A stretch of 64,000 nt of DNA from Kordia aestuariivivens (GCF_014397005.1 NZ_JACGWS010000009.1:1-64000); one strand, 5' to 3'; shown: positions 51,819 through 61,484, numbered from the stretch's first letter. Notes: generated by a model from the sequence alone, not told the origin. Made by a program: numbers and translations.

Positions 51819-53119
51819 GCAGTCGCTACTTTCTTTTTCGTTTGAATCATTAGTGTACAGACTAAACTTATGAGTAATAATACGCCTGCAAACGTGATTG
51901 CATTTCGCGGATCGTTCCCTAAAAAGGTTTTTAAGATATATCCAAATGATACTGTTTGAAGAATCATCGGGATGACAATCATCATGTTAATGATTCCCAT
52001 ATATACACCATAGCGTTCTTTTGGAATTTCAGAAACAACCATCAGATACGGAATTCCCATCATACTTGCCCAACCAATTCCAAAACCAGTAATGGCAAAG
52101 AGTAATAGGTTTTTATCTTCTATGTGCGGAAACGCTAAAAAGCCAAGTGCTGCTAGTAGTAAACAAAACGCGTGTACTTTTTTGGGACTGTATTTTTTGG
52201 CAAATCCGACTAAGGCAAACGCTACTAAAAACGTAACCACATTGTACCAGCCGTTTACCAAACCTGTCCAACTTACAGCTTCACTGTATGCTTCTGTATC
52301 GTCAGGTGTTGCATTCCAAACAGAAAGTGCGACACTTTTGGAGGAGTTTTGCCAATAGCAAAATAGCGCATACCATTGAAATAGATAGACTAATGCTAAT
52401 TGCCACATTACTTTTGGCATGTCTTTCACTGCCGAAAAAATCTCTATTAAAGGTCCTAAAACACTTCTTTTTTCGCTTCTTAGTTTTGCTAATTCTTCGT
52501 CGGTAGGCGGAATTTCTTTGGTTTTACTAACACTCCATAATATAGACGCTATGGAACAAAAAGCACCTAAGAAAAAAGAAGCGTATACCCACGTTGGTAA
52601 TGAACCTGTGGTTCCTATAAAAATTAAAGGGAAAATGAATAGTGATAAATTCGCTAATACTTGCCCCAAACCTGTAAAGAAACTTTGCATTTGAAAGCCA
52701 AGCGGTTGTTGTTCGTCATCTAATTTGTCTGCAATCAATGCTCTGTAAGGCTCCATTGCTGTGTTATTTCCCACATCTAAAATCCATAGTAAACCAGCTG
52801 CCATCCATAACGAACTACTGTATGGAAATACTAATAAGGTTAAACTACATAAGATAGCACCTATTAAGAAAAAAGGTTTGCGTCTTCCAAATCGGGGACT
52901 CCATGTTTTATCGCTTATTGCTCCAATAATAGGTTGTACTAACAAACCTGTTACTGGACCAGCAAGATGTAATATTGGAATTTGATCTGGGCTTGCACCT
53001 AAGAAATCATAAATGGGTGTTACTGCACTTTGTTGTAGACCAAAACTGTATTGAATTCCGAAGAATCCAACATTCATGTTTAATATTTGCCAGAAACTTA
53101 ATTTAACTTTTTTAAACAT
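51815..53119 (-). CDS. MFS sugar transporter, SLC45-like
   Basis: A 434-residue inner-membrane protein with about 12 helices. It has the family-like loop [20 protein letters not shown] (a major-facilitator loop motif) and a central cytoplasmic loop [20 protein letters not shown]. Layout resembles SLC45-type sucrose or maltose proton symporters. Located first in the operon upstream of the hydrolase and kinase, so it probably imports the sugar that they cleave and phosphorylate. Overlaps the next gene by 4 bp. Confidence 0.92.
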   Translation of the reverse strand: MFKKVKLSFWQILNMNVGFFGIQYSFGLQQSAVTPIYDFLGASPDQIPILHLAGPVTGLLVQPIIGAISDKTWSPRFGRRKPFFLIGAILCSLTLLVFPYSSSLWMAAGLLWILDVGNNTAMEPYRALIADKLDDEQQPLGFQMQSFFTGLGQVLANLSLFIFPLIFIGTTGSLPTWVYASFFLGAFCSIASILWSVSKTKEIPPTDEELAKLRSEKRSVLGPLIEIFSAVKDMPKVMWQLALVYLFQWYALFCYWQNSSKSVALSVWNATPDDTEAYSEAVSWTGLVNGWYNVVTFLVAFALVGFAKKYSPKKVHAFCLLLAALGFLAFPHIEDKNLLLFAITGFGIGWASMMGIPYLMVVSEIPKERYGVYMGIINMMIVIPMILQTVSFGYILKTFLGNDPRNAITFAGVLLLISLVCTLMIQTKKKVATA

Positions 53120-53133
53120 TGTGCTATTTTTTT

Positions 53134-53155
53134 AATATTCCTTTTCAGGAAATAT
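53134..53155. promoter_or_regulatory. Inverted repeat upstream of the transporter operon
   Basis: ATATTCC-ttttca-GGAAATAT imperfect palindrome 15 bp before the MFS start. Could be an operator or a leader hairpin. Confidence 0.35.
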
Positions 53156-53187
53156 CTCGGAGATTCAAGATACTATTTTAAGTAAAA

Positions 53188-53224
53188 AAAAGAGCTAACA
53201 TTAATTAACATTAACTCTTTTTCA
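53188..53224 (-). terminator. Terminator of the TonB receptor gene
   Basis: AAAAAGAG..CTCTTTTT hairpin with a TTAATG-type centre, running into a T-tract on the minus strand. It separates the receptor gene from the transporter operon. Confidence 0.75.
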
Positions 53225-53253
53225 CTAATTAAAAAACTTATGGATTCAAATAA

Positions 53254-55869
53254 TTAAAACATGTATTGTAGTGTAAGAGATATAGATCTTCCAGGTAAAG
53301 GTCTTGCTCTTACGATATTCGTTTGTCCTTCTACAATGCTTCCTTCTTCTGATTCAGTAATCCCTAAAGAATCAAATAAATTGTTTGCCGCGATGTTTGC
53401 GTTTAATGATTTTGTAATTCCAATGTTAATGAAACTATTTACCATTACAAACCCTGGCATGATGAGTTCGTTAGAATCTTGTGCATACGCTTTTGTTTGC
53501 CCAATGAAACTTAAACCAACTGAGTTTTGCTTTTCTTTTCCAAAGTTATATGTTGGAATGATGTTATAGATAAAATCAGGTTGTCTTCTTGGTGTGTTTC
53601 CTGCATTGTCTCCAGAATCTACTTCTGCATCTGTCCAAGTAACTGCTCCACGTACACTGAAATCGTTGAATTTGTAGAAACCTTCTACTTCCACACCAAA
53701 CGACTTGTAATCGTTTTCAATGATGCTGTTTGTCGATGCTTCAAATCCGCCTTCTTCTTCTGTTTTTGCGTAGAATGCTGTTGCATAAATAGCTCCGTTT
53801 TCAAAACCTCTTTTGTATCCAAATTCAGCTTGTGTGATAAAATCTAAGGCATTGATACGATCGCCATCTAAGTAATCTAATCCTGAGAATAAGATTCTGT
53901 CTGCTTTTGCAGAAGCACCTTTACTGTATCTACCAAATACAGCTTGTGTGTCATTTAGTTTGTAGTTTAACCCTAAAGAGTATGATACATAGTCATAATC
54001 GTAATCTACTGCTGTAGGGTTTGCAGTGTCTATTGCAAATACGTTTTGTTCTGGAACAGAAATCACTCCGTCATTGTTTACATCAAACTCTCTTTGCGTT
54101 CCGCCTGTAAACGAACCTGAAACACGTCCTTTGTCATAACGTAAACTTGCGTCAATCGTAAAGTTTTCTGTTGCTTCTAATGTAAAGTTTACATAAGGTG
54201 CAGAAACGTTGTAGTCTGTATCATAGTTTCTGTGTAGATTTCCCCAGAAAGGAGTTCCATACGCATATAAACCATTTTCACTGAGTGCGCCACCAGTTGC
54301 ATCAAATGCATTGATGAGTCGTGCATTGTCGTCATTTACTTCTTGTAAGTATGAATTCCATAACCATGACATTGAGATACTTTGAAACGATTTGAAATAT
54401 CCTACCGTAACATCTAAGTTGTCAAATGATTTTGAGAGTTTGAAATCGTTCATGAAGTTATTGAAGTTGTTCAATTCTACATCAAACATGTGAATTCTTG
54501 CTACTAAGCTGTTTCCGCCAACCGCAGTACCATCTGTAAAAGCAAGTGTTGAACCTGTTCCGAAAGAATCTGCTATGGTATTTGCATCAGCTACTTGTGA
54601 AGGAAATGGCGATACAAATGTACCATTGTTAGAAGAGAAACGTCCGTTGTTGCTTACTTTCCAGTTATTTCCTAAATCGAAATTTGCTTGCATACCTATA
54701 GAGGTAGAAATTGGATTCATTCCTTCGGTAACATCACCTCTTTGTACTTGTCCGTCAGCACCAAGTCTCACCGTTTGTGTAAGGTTTGCACTGTGTAATG
54801 AACCTCTTGTTGCGTCAAAGTTTGGCGCATTGCCCCAATCTGGATTGCTGTTTGTTCCCGTTACTTGTATTGGCATTGGTAAATACGCGGCTGCTCTATC
54901 ATTTAGATATTTAGCATATACACGTATGGAACCTTTTTCAAATTCTTTTGTTAGGCTTAGTTTTAACTGTCCACCATTATTAGCAGTAAATCCAGTTTCT
55001 CTAACGCCTTCTCCAGCTCTGTAAAATCCACCTGTGTGGAAATATAAACCTTCTCCTATTTGGGAACCGTAACTAAAGTCTGTTCTGAAAGAGTTATAAT
55101 CTAAACCAAAGGTAGTTCCGATAGCGCCACCTTCATTTTTTCCTGTTTTGCTAATGATATTGATAATTCCACCAGGTCCGTTAGATGTCAATGTGGATGC
55201 TGAACCTCCACGGATTGCTTCTATTCTTTTTACATTATAATCAAATCGTGTAAAAATATCTGCGGTTCCAAAAGAGATATCACCATATAATAATACAGGC
55301 AGACCATCTTCTTGTAGTTGTACATATTTAGATCCACCAGAAGAAATTGGTACACCACGAACTGCAATGTTTGCGTTTCCTTCTCCACCAGATGATTCTG
55401 CACGAATACCTGGAATTGTTCTAAAGATTTCCGCCGTAGTTCTTGGTGCTGATTGTTTAATGGTTGCTGGTCGCATGCTCGTTACAGAGATACTCGATTC
55501 AATTTTTGATCTAGGATTTACAACTCCCGTTATAATTACTTGATCTAAAGATTCTGCGTCTTCGGCTAAGGTAATAGTGAGTGTAACATCTGTACCACTT
55601 ACAGTTACTGCCTTATTAAAAGTTGTATATCCAATAGAAGATGCTTTTAGCGTATACGTTCCGTCTTCTACATTAGTGATAGAAAATTTCCCATCAAAAT
55701 CCGTGACAGCTCCTTTTGTAGTTCCGTCTAAAACGACATTTACTCCCGGAATAGGAATTCCTTTTTGGTCATTTACAGTACCTGAAATTTTGGTCTGAGC
55801 AAAGGACATTGTTGCCACAAGAAAGAGCAACACTGAACAAAGCTTCTTTAAGTTAGTATAGTTTTTCAT
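53254..55869 (-). CDS. TonB-dependent receptor with carboxypeptidase-like N-terminus
   Basis: An 871-residue outer-membrane receptor. Signal peptide LCSVLLFLVATMSFAQ, carboxypeptidase regulatory-like domain (about 27-105: ISGTVNDQKGIPIPGVNVVL), plug (about 115-240: PRTTAEIFRTIPGIRAESSG, IEAIRGGSASTLTSNGPGG), 22-strand-type barrel, and terminal SISLTLQYMF. It should pull a sugar through the outer membrane using TonB energy. There is no SusD partner, unlike many polysaccharide loci, so a small sugar is more likely. Divergent from the LacI-type regulator, with two operators between. Confidence 0.94.
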   Translation of the reverse strand: MKNYTNLKKLCSVLLFLVATMSFAQTKISGTVNDQKGIPIPGVNVVLDGTTKGAVTDFDGKFSITNVEDGTYTLKASSIGYTTFNKAVTVSGTDVTLTITLAEDAESLDQVIITGVVNPRSKIESSISVTSMRPATIKQSAPRTTAEIFRTIPGIRAESSGGEGNANIAVRGVPISSGGSKYVQLQEDGLPVLLYGDISFGTADIFTRFDYNVKRIEAIRGGSASTLTSNGPGGIINIISKTGKNEGGAIGTTFGLDYNSFRTDFSYGSQIGEGLYFHTGGFYRAGEGVRETGFTANNGGQLKLSLTKEFEKGSIRVYAKYLNDRAAAYLPMPIQVTGTNSNPDWGNAPNFDATRGSLHSANLTQTVRLGADGQVQRGDVTEGMNPISTSIGMQANFDLGNNWKVSNNGRFSSNNGTFVSPFPSQVADANTIADSFGTGSTLAFTDGTAVGGNSLVARIHMFDVELNNFNNFMNDFKLSKSFDNLDVTVGYFKSFQSISMSWLWNSYLQEVNDDNARLINAFDATGGALSENGLYAYGTPFWGNLHRNYDTDYNVSAPYVNFTLEATENFTIDASLRYDKGRVSGSFTGGTQREFDVNNDGVISVPEQNVFAIDTANPTAVDYDYDYVSYSLGLNYKLNDTQAVFGRYSKGASAKADRILFSGLDYLDGDRINALDFITQAEFGYKRGFENGAIYATAFYAKTEEEGGFEASTNSIIENDYKSFGVEVEGFYKFNDFSVRGAVTWTDAEVDSGDNAGNTPRRQPDFIYNIIPTYNFGKEKQNSVGLSFIGQTKAYAQDSNELIMPGFVMVNSFINIGITKSLNANIAANNLFDSLGITESEEGSIVEGQTNIVRARPLPGRSISLTLQYMF

Positions 55870-55944
55870 TGTATTATTAATAGTTTTTGGATTAATTTTC
55901 TACTAAATTATATTTATTCACATGCTATATTACATTTTTCGCAA

Positions 55945-55958
55945 CGAAAACGTTTTCG
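55945..55958. promoter_or_regulatory. LacI-type operator O1
   Basis: Perfect palindrome CGAAAACGTTTTCG in the divergent promoter region. The central ACGT and GC-pair layout is typical for LacI-family sites. Confidence 0.8.
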
Positions 55959-55965
55959 ATTTTAC

Positions 55966-55979
55966 CGAAAACGTTTTCG
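55966..55979. promoter_or_regulatory. LacI-type operator O2
   Basis: Second perfect copy of CGAAAACGTTTTCG, 21 bp (two helical turns) from O1. It directly precedes a TATTTTG box of the regulator gene, so binding here would block transcription of the regulator itself. Confidence 0.8.
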
Positions 55980-56027
55980 ATTTTGTATTTTGTGGGTTCT
56001 TTAAATAAAAAAACTACTTTAGTTTCC

Positions 56028-57047
56028 ATGAAACCAGTCACTTTAAAAGATATTGCAGAAACCTTAGGTATTTCTATTACTACCGTTTCAAAAGCTTTAA
56101 AAGGGTATCCCGATGTTAGTAAAAAAACGCGCGCCTTAGTTAAAGAACTCGCCAAGACTTTAAATTATAAGCCAAATGCTTTTGCTGTCAACTTGCGAAC
56201 CGAAGAATCTAAAACCATCGGATTGATTATTCCCGAAATCGTACATCACTTTTTTTCGAGTGTGATTAAAGGAATCATCAGTCAGGCAGAGAAAAAAGGC
56301 TATTTGGTTATTATTCTACAATCGAATGAATCGTATGAGCTAGAAAAGAAACAGCTAGACTTGTTATTGAGTAAGCGTGTAGATGGCATTTTAATTTCAC
56401 TAGCCAACGGAACTGCCGATTTTAAGCATTTGGTAGAAGTGATAGAACAAGGAAAACCTTTGGTGATGTTTGATAAGATAGCGAAGATTGTCAAATGTTC
56501 TAAAGTAATTATTGACGATCGAAAAGCTGCTTATACCGCAACGCAGCATTTGATTGATACAGGGTGCAAGCGCATTGCACATTTTAGAGGTCCATTGTTA
56601 CCTCAAAACGCCATTGATCGATTTTTGGGGTATAAAAAAGCATTGTTAGACAATAATATGGTATACGATCCTTCTTTGGTGTATCTATTTGAAGATATGA
56701 CTTTTGAAGTTGGAGAAATGTTTGCTAAGAAAATAATGGACGAACATACGGATGTTGATGGCATTTTTGTAAATACAGATTTGGTAGCTATCGGTGCTAT
56801 TACGGAGTTTAATAGGCAAGGCGTTAAAATTCCTGAAGATATTTCTATCGTAGGTTTTAGCAATTGGTTTATGTCTTCTGCAATTACACCCTCATTAACC
56901 ACCATAAATCAACCTGGGTTTGAGATGGGAAAAAAGGCTTTTAAGCAATTGTATAAGGAGATGAAAGCTAAGAAAAATAAAAAAGAGGTGATCCCTAAAA
57001 TCATTGAATTGGAGACGGTTTTAGTGAAACGAAATTCTACCAAATAA
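56028..57047 (+). CDS. LacI-family transcriptional regulator
   Basis: A 339-residue repressor-type protein. The helix-turn-helix is VTLKDIAETLGISITTVSKA, followed by the hinge LNYKPNAFAVNLRTE and a periplasmic-binding-protein-like sugar domain (TIGLIIPEIVHHFFSS, GIFVNTDLVAIGAIT). The ATG at 56028 is chosen: the upstream TTG at 55983 lies next to the second operator and the promoter box. Divergent to the TonB receptor, with two operators in between, so it most likely controls both genes and perhaps the sugar operon. Confidence 0.95.
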   Translation: MKPVTLKDIAETLGISITTVSKALKGYPDVSKKTRALVKELAKTLNYKPNAFAVNLRTEESKTIGLIIPEIVHHFFSSVIKGIISQAEKKGYLVIILQSNESYELEKKQLDLLLSKRVDGILISLANGTADFKHLVEVIEQGKPLVMFDKIAKIVKCSKVIIDDRKAAYTATQHLIDTGCKRIAHFRGPLLPQNAIDRFLGYKKALLDNNMVYDPSLVYLFEDMTFEVGEMFAKKIMDEHTDVDGIFVNTDLVAIGAITEFNRQGVKIPEDISIVGFSNWFMSSAITPSLTTINQPGFEMGKKAFKQLYKEMKAKKNKKEVIPKIIELETVLVKRNSTK

Positions 57048-57120
57048 TACTACTGAGCTACTATTTGTATGTGCTAAAGAATGATTTAATACGTGTAGCT
57101 TCTTGAGTTAAATTTTGACT

Positions 57121-57150
57121 AAAAAAATAGGTCAGAATTTCTTCCGACCC
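57121..57150 (-). terminator. Terminator after a short precursor-like ORF
   Basis: Read on the minus strand: GGTCGGAA-GAAA-TTCTGACC then a T-tract. It shows that the minus strand here is transcribed. Confidence 0.75.
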
Positions 57151-57175
57151 TAGCTGAACCTTAGTTCGTTTTGAA

Positions 57176-57301
57176 TTATTCTTGTACACAACATTCTGAT
57201 AAATCTGTCCAATCGCTTCTACGTAAGCCGCCTCTAAGCAGCTCAGGATTCATGTCAGAAACGTGTAATTTGTTGACTTTTAATGTTAATAATGAAAACA
57301 A
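57176..57301 (-). CDS. Double-glycine leader precursor-like ORF, 41 aa
   Basis: The frame LFSLLTLKVNKLHVSDMN, then PELLRGG, reads as a Bacteroidota natural-product precursor leader (LK-x-NKLxVSxxxxExLRGG). A short core follows (LRRSDWTDLSECCVQE) with adjacent cysteines. The only available start is TTG at 57301, which is uncertain, since an in-frame stop lies seven codons further up. A terminator follows 25 bp downstream. Possibly a real gene with a rare start or the remains of one. Confidence 0.45.
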   Translation of the reverse strand: MFSLLTLKVNKLHVSDMNPELLRGGLRRSDWTDLSECCVQE

Positions 57302-57664
57302 GATGGTTAAGAAATGCTAAAAACACTACGTATTAGAATTTTAAACTACATAAGCTTTGTGAAATTTGTGGAGTCGGAGAGGAAAATTTCGAACTTTTTG
57401 GAAGAGGATTTGGAGTTGATCGTTTGTATATCAATACGAAGTTATTATTGATAAATTGAATCTTATATACATCTGCTCCAGACTATAAAATAGTTTGATA
57501 AAACGATGGAAAGAGAACATGAGAAGTGGAATTGGACCTTTATACACAATATTTGATCTTTTTTAAGTATCCATAAGATTTACTCTTAAATACTTTTGCT
57601 GTAAGATTTACTCTAAATTGAGTTAATCACAAAGTAATTACTAATTTCAAATCAAACTTTTCTT
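57302..57664. other. Intergenic DNA with a possible coding remnant
   Basis: On the plus strand, a 36-codon frame (about 57345-57455) contains KLCEICGVGEENFELFGRGF, protein-like with a CxxC pair but no start codon. This may be the tail of a decayed gene. Otherwise the region holds the upstream area of the next lipoprotein gene. Confidence 0.35.
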
Positions 57665-59122
57665 ATGGAAAAAATAAATCTATTTGTCATTTTCATTATA
57701 GGTATTGCGCTTACCTCTTGTGAGAAGGAAAACTTTATACCTGAAAATCAAACCAGGTTAGCTAAAGTACTACCTACAGAAGTATACGGTTACTCAATTG
57801 AGCAGCATGGTATTACTTGGAGTTTTGCTAGTGAACAACAATATGGACAATTCGCTAATGGAGACTATTGGGTTGTAGGTCCAGTTAAAATTATAAACAT
57901 CAGTAATACCTATCATAACGAAGGGTTTACTCCATCTAAAAAGCAAGATGGATCTATGATTAACCCTGGTACAAATAGCAATCAAGGATATGATGGAACA
58001 TTAAATTCATATAATTCAGTTCTAAATGTGAATTACCCAAATGATCAAATTATTTCCAGAGATAATGTCTTGCTTTTAGGAGTAAATGAATCTTTGGTTA
58101 CTTCAGTGAGTTGGCTTTATAATTCTGAAACAGATAAAGAAACTGGTACTCCAAGATTTAATAGAGGTACCAATACACCAAGACCTGTTTTAAGAACTGC
58201 AGCTATACTAACGTGCTTGAGTGAAGCTCCTCCTGAAGGAAGTTTTAGACCTCCATATTGTGGTTCTGATAAATCAATTAAGTATAATAAGAATAAGATC
58301 AAAATGTCTTTGTTGAAGAACTTAAGTCCTTCAAATATTACAAGTATTCCTGATGTAGTACAAATTGAAAGGCAATTTCAACGAGTGTGGTTAGATCATG
58401 TTTATCAATCATTTGGAGCTTACTTACATCCTAGTGAAAACATGAGGCATTATGGACGAGATCTTGCAAAGGAAATAGGTGATGCTGCCTTAATTTTAAA
58501 CCTTGACTTTTCATCTTTACCAGGAAGTCCGTCTAAAGATGTATTATTATATGAATTCATACAATTGGGTATTGATTTTGCAGGAATTGCAGACAATGGA
58601 GGAAGTTGGCCACCGAATGGAGGATTTCATATGGGAAGAAAATGGCCTATCCTTTTTGCTGGAATAATACTTGAAGATGACCACATGAAAAATGTTGGAA
58701 ATTGGTCAACAGTATTTCAAGAAGATGCACAAACCTTTTATATATCGCAAGCAGAAATAGATATTACCAATAGCAATTCATGGAACCCTGATTCACGAAT
58801 TAATAACCCTCAGCCATATTCACAGTTAAACTTAGATTTGCCTGAATGGGGAATTAGACATGCTACACAGCCTACACGCGATGCGCTTAATTGGGATGCA
58901 ACCTATAGACATATTAATGGAGTCGCAAACAGTGGTTTTGTATTAGCAGCACATATAATGGAGCAAACTCCTACTTGGAATCATCAACCTTTATTTGATT
59001 ATATGGATCGTTGGTGGGAACTAACCAATGGAACTTACACTTCACAGAGAACAACTCCTTTTACGAAAAGTATGTGGGAAGAATATAGATCAACCTATAC
59101 TCCAATTTGGGTTTCTGAATAA
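57665..59122 (+). CDS. Large conserved lipoprotein, glycan-related family
   Basis: A 485-residue lipoprotein (IALTSC lipobox, then EKENF). The sequence carries long conserved blocks (ITWSFASEQQYGQFANGDYW, GPVKIINIS, RTAAILTCLSEAPPEGSFRP, QFQRVWLDHVYQSFGAY, GRKWPILFAGIILEDDHM) that I have met in marine Bacteroidota and Planctomycetes proteins of unknown function. A carbohydrate-active role, such as a lyase or hydrolase with a helical barrel, is plausible but unproven. Surface or periplasmic. Single gene with a strong terminator. Confidence 0.75.
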   Translation: MEKINLFVIFIIGIALTSCEKENFIPENQTRLAKVLPTEVYGYSIEQHGITWSFASEQQYGQFANGDYWVVGPVKIINISNTYHNEGFTPSKKQDGSMINPGTNSNQGYDGTLNSYNSVLNVNYPNDQIISRDNVLLLGVNESLVTSVSWLYNSETDKETGTPRFNRGTNTPRPVLRTAAILTCLSEAPPEGSFRPPYCGSDKSIKYNKNKIKMSLLKNLSPSNITSIPDVVQIERQFQRVWLDHVYQSFGAYLHPSENMRHYGRDLAKEIGDAALILNLDFSSLPGSPSKDVLLYEFIQLGIDFAGIADNGGSWPPNGGFHMGRKWPILFAGIILEDDHMKNVGNWSTVFQEDAQTFYISQAEIDITNSNSWNPDSRINNPQPYSQLNLDLPEWGIRHATQPTRDALNWDATYRHINGVANSGFVLAAHIMEQTPTWNHQPLFDYMDRWWELTNGTYTSQRTTPFTKSMWEEYRSTYTPIWVSE

Positions 59123-59138
59123 AACAAAAGTATGAAAT

Positions 59139-59182
59139 CATAAGAGCGAGCAAATTTATCTTTTGTTCGCTCTTATTTTTTT
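59139..59182 (+). terminator. Terminator after the large lipoprotein
   Basis: ATAAGAGCGAGCAAA-tttatc-TTTTGTTCGCTCTTAT hairpin with T-tract. Confidence 0.85.
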
Positions 59183-59211
59183 AAATAATACTGGAAATCA
59201 TTTTTTTTTGA

Positions 59212-59219
59212 TATATTTG
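59212..59219 (+). promoter_or_regulatory. -7 promoter box before the membrane protein gene
   Basis: TATATTTG, a TANNTTTG match, 75 nt before the ATG at 59295. Confidence 0.5.
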
Positions 59220-59294
59220 TAACCTAAAGGTATCAAAAAGATAGCTTAAGGTTTCTTTTTGATAAACAAAAGTTTCAATTAAATTTAGATAAAT

Positions 59295-59756
59295 ATGAAA
59301 AAAGTATCAGGAGCTAACCAAATAGATAACCATAGAATTCTTCTTTTTGTATCTATGTTTCTATTGTCATTAGTTTTTTTAGTCAAATCAAGCTATCATT
59401 TATTAAGTGAGGAGTTTAGAAGTTATTTACCAATAATTGGGAATGTTGTATTCGTATTGTTTTTAATAGTTTTGGTAGTTTTAATTTTTTGGAGGATTAA
59501 GTATGTTCCAAAAGGGAAACAATATCAACTACTTTCTATGGGAAGTTTCGTTAATGAGAAATTTGATCAAGCATGTAGAACTTCATGGGTTTTAACTTTT
59601 TTATTGCTTCTGTTTGTTACGAATATAAAAGATGGTAACGACAATCTCTTTCCAGTACGATTTTATATCGATTTAACATTGTTCTGTATGCTTGCTGTAT
59701 TTAGTGTAAGCTTCTTTTATTATTTCCGATTGTGGGAAAAGGAATCTAATATATAA
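59295..59756 (+). CDS. Four-helix membrane protein, 153 aa
   Basis: Four hydrophobic segments: LLFVSMFLLSLVFLVKSS, LPIIGNVVFVLFLIVLVVLI, WVLTFLLLLFVTN and LTLFCMLAVFSVSFFYYF. An uncharacterised inner-membrane protein that in my experience often accompanies a small Xre-type regulator, as it does here 12 bp downstream. The pair resembles other operons where a membrane protein and a YozG-like regulator are linked. Function unknown. Confidence 0.8.
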   Translation: MKKVSGANQIDNHRILLFVSMFLLSLVFLVKSSYHLLSEEFRSYLPIIGNVVFVLFLIVLVVLIFWRIKYVPKGKQYQLLSMGSFVNEKFDQACRTSWVLTFLLLLFVTNIKDGNDNLFPVRFYIDLTLFCMLAVFSVSFFYYFRLWEKESNI

Positions 59757-59768
59757 AACTTTTAAGTT

Positions 59769-59975
59769 ATGAATCCATTATTAGAGAACCGCATCCGTGT
59801 GCTGAGAGCAGAGCATAGGTTAAGTCAAAGTGATTTAGCTGAGTTAATAGGTGTATCAAGAAAAACGATTAGTACAATAGAAGTTGGGAAATTTATTCCT
59901 TCTACTGTTATTGCTTTGAGAATTGCACGTCATTTTAAAGTTCCTGTTGAAGACATCTTCATGTTAACGGACTAA
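59769..59975 (+). CDS. Xre-type helix-turn-helix regulator
   Basis: A 68-residue one-domain regulator with the helix-turn-helix LSQSDLAELIGVSRKTISTI (about residues 18-37), typical of the YgzD/YozG group. Starts 12 bp after the membrane protein gene, so cotranscribed and probably regulating its own operon. Dimeric DNA-binding protein in the cytoplasm. Confidence 0.9.
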   Translation: MNPLLENRIRVLRAEHRLSQSDLAELIGVSRKTISTIEVGKFIPSTVIALRIARHFKVPVEDIFMLTD

Positions 59976-60052
59976 ATTAATTGGTTGTTACAAACATGGA
60001 GCAATCATTCTGTATTTCATATAAAAGCAATTAATTATCAAAAACTATTCTA

Positions 60053-61171
60053 ATGAAAAACTATTCATTCATTTTATATGTTACATTTTTATTATTTTCA
60101 TTTAATAAATCTATTGCCCAAGAGTTTGATTATAGCGATCAAATTACGGCAATTGAGCAAGCATTTCATGCAAAGAAAGTCGGTGGTTTGCTTAAGTTTT
60201 TAAGTGATGACTTAAAATTTCCGCCTTTACCAGCTAATAAGACACAATTTTTACTATCTAAAGTTTTTGAAAACTTCCCTAAACTCAATTCACTTCAAAC
60301 TATTAAAATGAAGGAAAAATATGCGCTAGTAAAATACTATTTTGAAGGTTCTAGAGGAACAGAATCAAAACTTTATTTTGATACAGCAGGAAAAATCACT
60401 AGAATCGAATTAATTGAAAAAGTCCTTGAGAGAGAAATGGAGAATGGGCGCAGTGTGCCAAAACCAAGCCTAGGAGTTCTAGCCGAAAAATTTCCTTTTA
60501 AACCTGTAACAATTATAGCTAAAGATGGTTTAACGATTTATGGTAACTTATTTGAGGTTGATCCTGAACTTCTTGTAATATTACTTTGCCATCAAGGCTC
60601 GTTTAATAAATTTGAGTATGCAGATATAGCACCAAAGTTGAATAAGTTAGGTTTTAATTGTTTGGCAATTGATCAAAGATCTGGCGGTTTTTTTGCAAAT
60701 CATAATAATGAAACTCATAATCTTGCAGTCAAAAAGAATTTTGACACTGATTTTTTAGAAGCTGAACAAGATATAGAAGCTGCTATAAATTACCTCAACA
60801 AACTATATAACAAAAAAGTCACTTTATGGGGAAGTTCTTACTCATCAATTCTCGCTTTATTTTTAGCAAATAATCCAAATGTAAATGCAGTAATAGCTTT
60901 TAGTCCGAGTGATTTTTTTAAAGACGAAAGACCAATGATTAGTGAAGTTATTTCGAAAATCGTAAAACCGTATTTCATAACTTCATCTAAAAGTGAAAGT
61001 AAAGTATTGATTGATATTATGAAAACAATTGAGCAAGAGAGTAATCAAGTTCACTTTGTTCCTAAGGCATTAGGTTTTCACGGTTCTCGTTCTTTATGGC
61101 AAAATCAATTGGGAGCAGAAGAATACTGGGGAAGTCTAAAAATATTTCTTGATAATATTAAGCAATTATAA
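60053..61171 (+). CDS. Secreted alpha/beta hydrolase-fold protein
   Basis: A 372-residue protein with a signal peptide (FILYVTFLLFSFNKSIAQ). An N-terminal helical/strand region (about 25-130) resembles a DUF3887-like domain. The C-terminal alpha/beta hydrolase has LVILLCHQGSFNKFEYADIA and LNKLGFNCLAIDQRSGG. The nucleophile elbow is VTLWGSSYSSILALF (Ser of GSSYS), and a His-containing turn (GFHGSRSLWQNQLG) follows near the C-terminus. A hydrolytic activity on an ester or amide is likely. Periplasmic. Confidence 0.82.
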   Translation: MKNYSFILYVTFLLFSFNKSIAQEFDYSDQITAIEQAFHAKKVGGLLKFLSDDLKFPPLPANKTQFLLSKVFENFPKLNSLQTIKMKEKYALVKYYFEGSRGTESKLYFDTAGKITRIELIEKVLEREMENGRSVPKPSLGVLAEKFPFKPVTIIAKDGLTIYGNLFEVDPELLVILLCHQGSFNKFEYADIAPKLNKLGFNCLAIDQRSGGFFANHNNETHNLAVKKNFDTDFLEAEQDIEAAINYLNKLYNKKVTLWGSSYSSILALFLANNPNVNAVIAFSPSDFFKDERPMISEVISKIVKPYFITSSKSESKVLIDIMKTIEQESNQVHFVPKALGFHGSRSLWQNQLGAEEYWGSLKIFLDNIKQL

Positions 61172-61217
61172 TAATATAATCAGTTCTGGATAACTTGTAT
61201 TATAGTTATAGTATTCG

Positions 61218-61252
61218 CAAACCTGTAATAGTTTCTTTATTACAGGTTTTAG
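61218..61252 (+). terminator. Terminator after the hydrolase gene
   Basis: AAACCTGTAATA-gtttct-TTATTACAGGTTTT hairpin with T-rich end. Confidence 0.85.
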
Positions 61253-61484
61253 TATTGACAACTTTATTACCGAAGCAATTCGACTAAAAAGCTGCAAAAA
61301 TATAGTTTAGAGCTCCGTTTTATCATTGCAACATGTAGTGTATTCTTTTTATACAACCTTCCATTAAACACTTAATTTCCAACTATTATCCTAACAATGA
61401 GAAATTAAATCTCAATATCTTCCAATTAGACTTTTCAGAATGTTTTTTGAACTTAATGAAATAGCAGCGTTGTGTGTTTGCGGG

